A stretch of 44,438 bases of DNA, from positions 1-44,438 of the forward strand of contig DATJCC010000053.1 of the NCBI GenBank assembly GCA_035514995.1, written 5' to 3'. Source of the stretch: Leucobacter_A sp035514995. Its GTDB lineage: Bacteria > Actinomycetota > Actinomycetes > Actinomycetales > Microbacteriaceae. Shown one piece after another: positions 44,334 to 44,438 of this stretch. The notes beneath the pieces were generated by a model, which saw only the letters and a program-made list of their open reading frames with translations, did not search any database and was not told the origin of the DNA. The first letter of the stretch is position 1. Every line of letters starts with the position of its first letter. The position numbers were made by a program, and so were the translations under genes.

Positions 44334-44438
44334 ATGCAGAGTGCTAAAGAGGCCGCTCCAGTCAAGGTTACCTACCTTCCTAGACAGCTAAACGACTACG
44401 CAGACAACTTTGGAGACCACACAGCACTGCGCGTTAAA
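44334..44438 (+). CDS. N-terminus of an AMP-binding acyl-CoA ligase-like protein (3' end outside window)
   Basis: A frame from ATG 44334, with GGAGGG eight bases upstream, reads MQSAKEAAPVKVTYLPRQLN, and continues with YADNFGDHTALRVK, the N-terminal pattern of long-chain fatty acid/acyl-CoA ligases (a helix with a conserved D-x-x-A-L before the first strand). Only 35 codons are visible. In many bacteria such a ligase gene sits within a livFG-livHM-type operon, which supports this call. The product's substrate cannot be inferred. Confidence 0.6.
   Translation, partial: MQSAKEAAPVKVTYLPRQLNDYADNFGDHTALRVK

Noticed and set aside
1..44438. CRISPR array, prophage or defence island
   Set aside because: No regularly spaced repeats, integrase or phage genes are present; gene order is conserved housekeeping.

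Overview
The window looks like a housekeeping segment of an actinobacterial chromosome. The gene order carB-carA-(PH-like protein)-pyrC-pyrB-pyrR-nusB-efp-aroQ-aroB-aroK-aroC-aroE-mltG-ruvX-alaS, the run rel-secF-secD-yajC-ruvB-ruvA, the rarA/DUF349 pair, and hrcA/dnaJ-hemW-DUF1990-lepA are all typical of Actinobacteria. The S4 protein and DUF349 resemble those of Microbacteriaceae. Base composition is low for that family (roughly mid-40s % GC by eye), intergenic gaps are small and many genes overlap by 1-8 bp. I infer a compact, low-GC, possibly aquatic relative of Microbacteriaceae; the genus cannot be decided here.

Layout. (1) 1-13.5 kb, minus strand: one long chain transcribed right to left from ruvX through mltG, the shikimate genes aroE-aroC-aroK-aroB-aroQ, efp, nusB, then a PyrR-regulated pyrimidine operon pyrR-pyrB-pyrC-(membrane PH-like)-carA-carB. 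carB runs off the left edge. (2) 13.6-18.8 kb, minus: alaS, a small membrane protein, rpsD with its own terminator, and rarA. (3) 18.9-20.8 kb, plus: a DUF349 protein and an unrecognised 181-residue protein, converging on rel. (4) 20.8-28.1 kb, minus: ruvA-ruvB-yajC-secD-secF-rel, with a probable LexA box upstream. (5) 28.2-30.1 kb, minus: leuA preceded by a 14-codon leader peptide with three adjacent Leu codons and a strong hairpin. (6) 30.1-41 kb, minus: hrcA-dnaJ-rsmE-HIT-phoH-ybeY-CBS/CorC protein-era, with a CIRCE operator before hrcA; before them lepA-DUF1990-hemW. (7) 41.1-41.4 kb, plus: rpsT with a bidirectional terminator; holA faces it. (8) 42.7-44.4 kb, plus: two branched-chain-amino-acid-type ABC ATPases and the start of an acyl-CoA-ligase-like gene.

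Most unusual: CarA is only its N-terminal domain (161 codons). The whole glutaminase domain is missing, yet the carA-carB junction is tidy, with a good ribosome-binding site. Four regulatory RNA/DNA elements are readable: the PyrR hairpin, the leuA leader, CIRCE and the SOS-like box. Several genes show a -10-like hexamer exactly six bases before the start codon, suggesting leaderless transcripts. No tRNA, rRNA, CRISPR, insertion sequence or prophage was seen. The longest gene-free stretch is about 260 bp (42478-42737).
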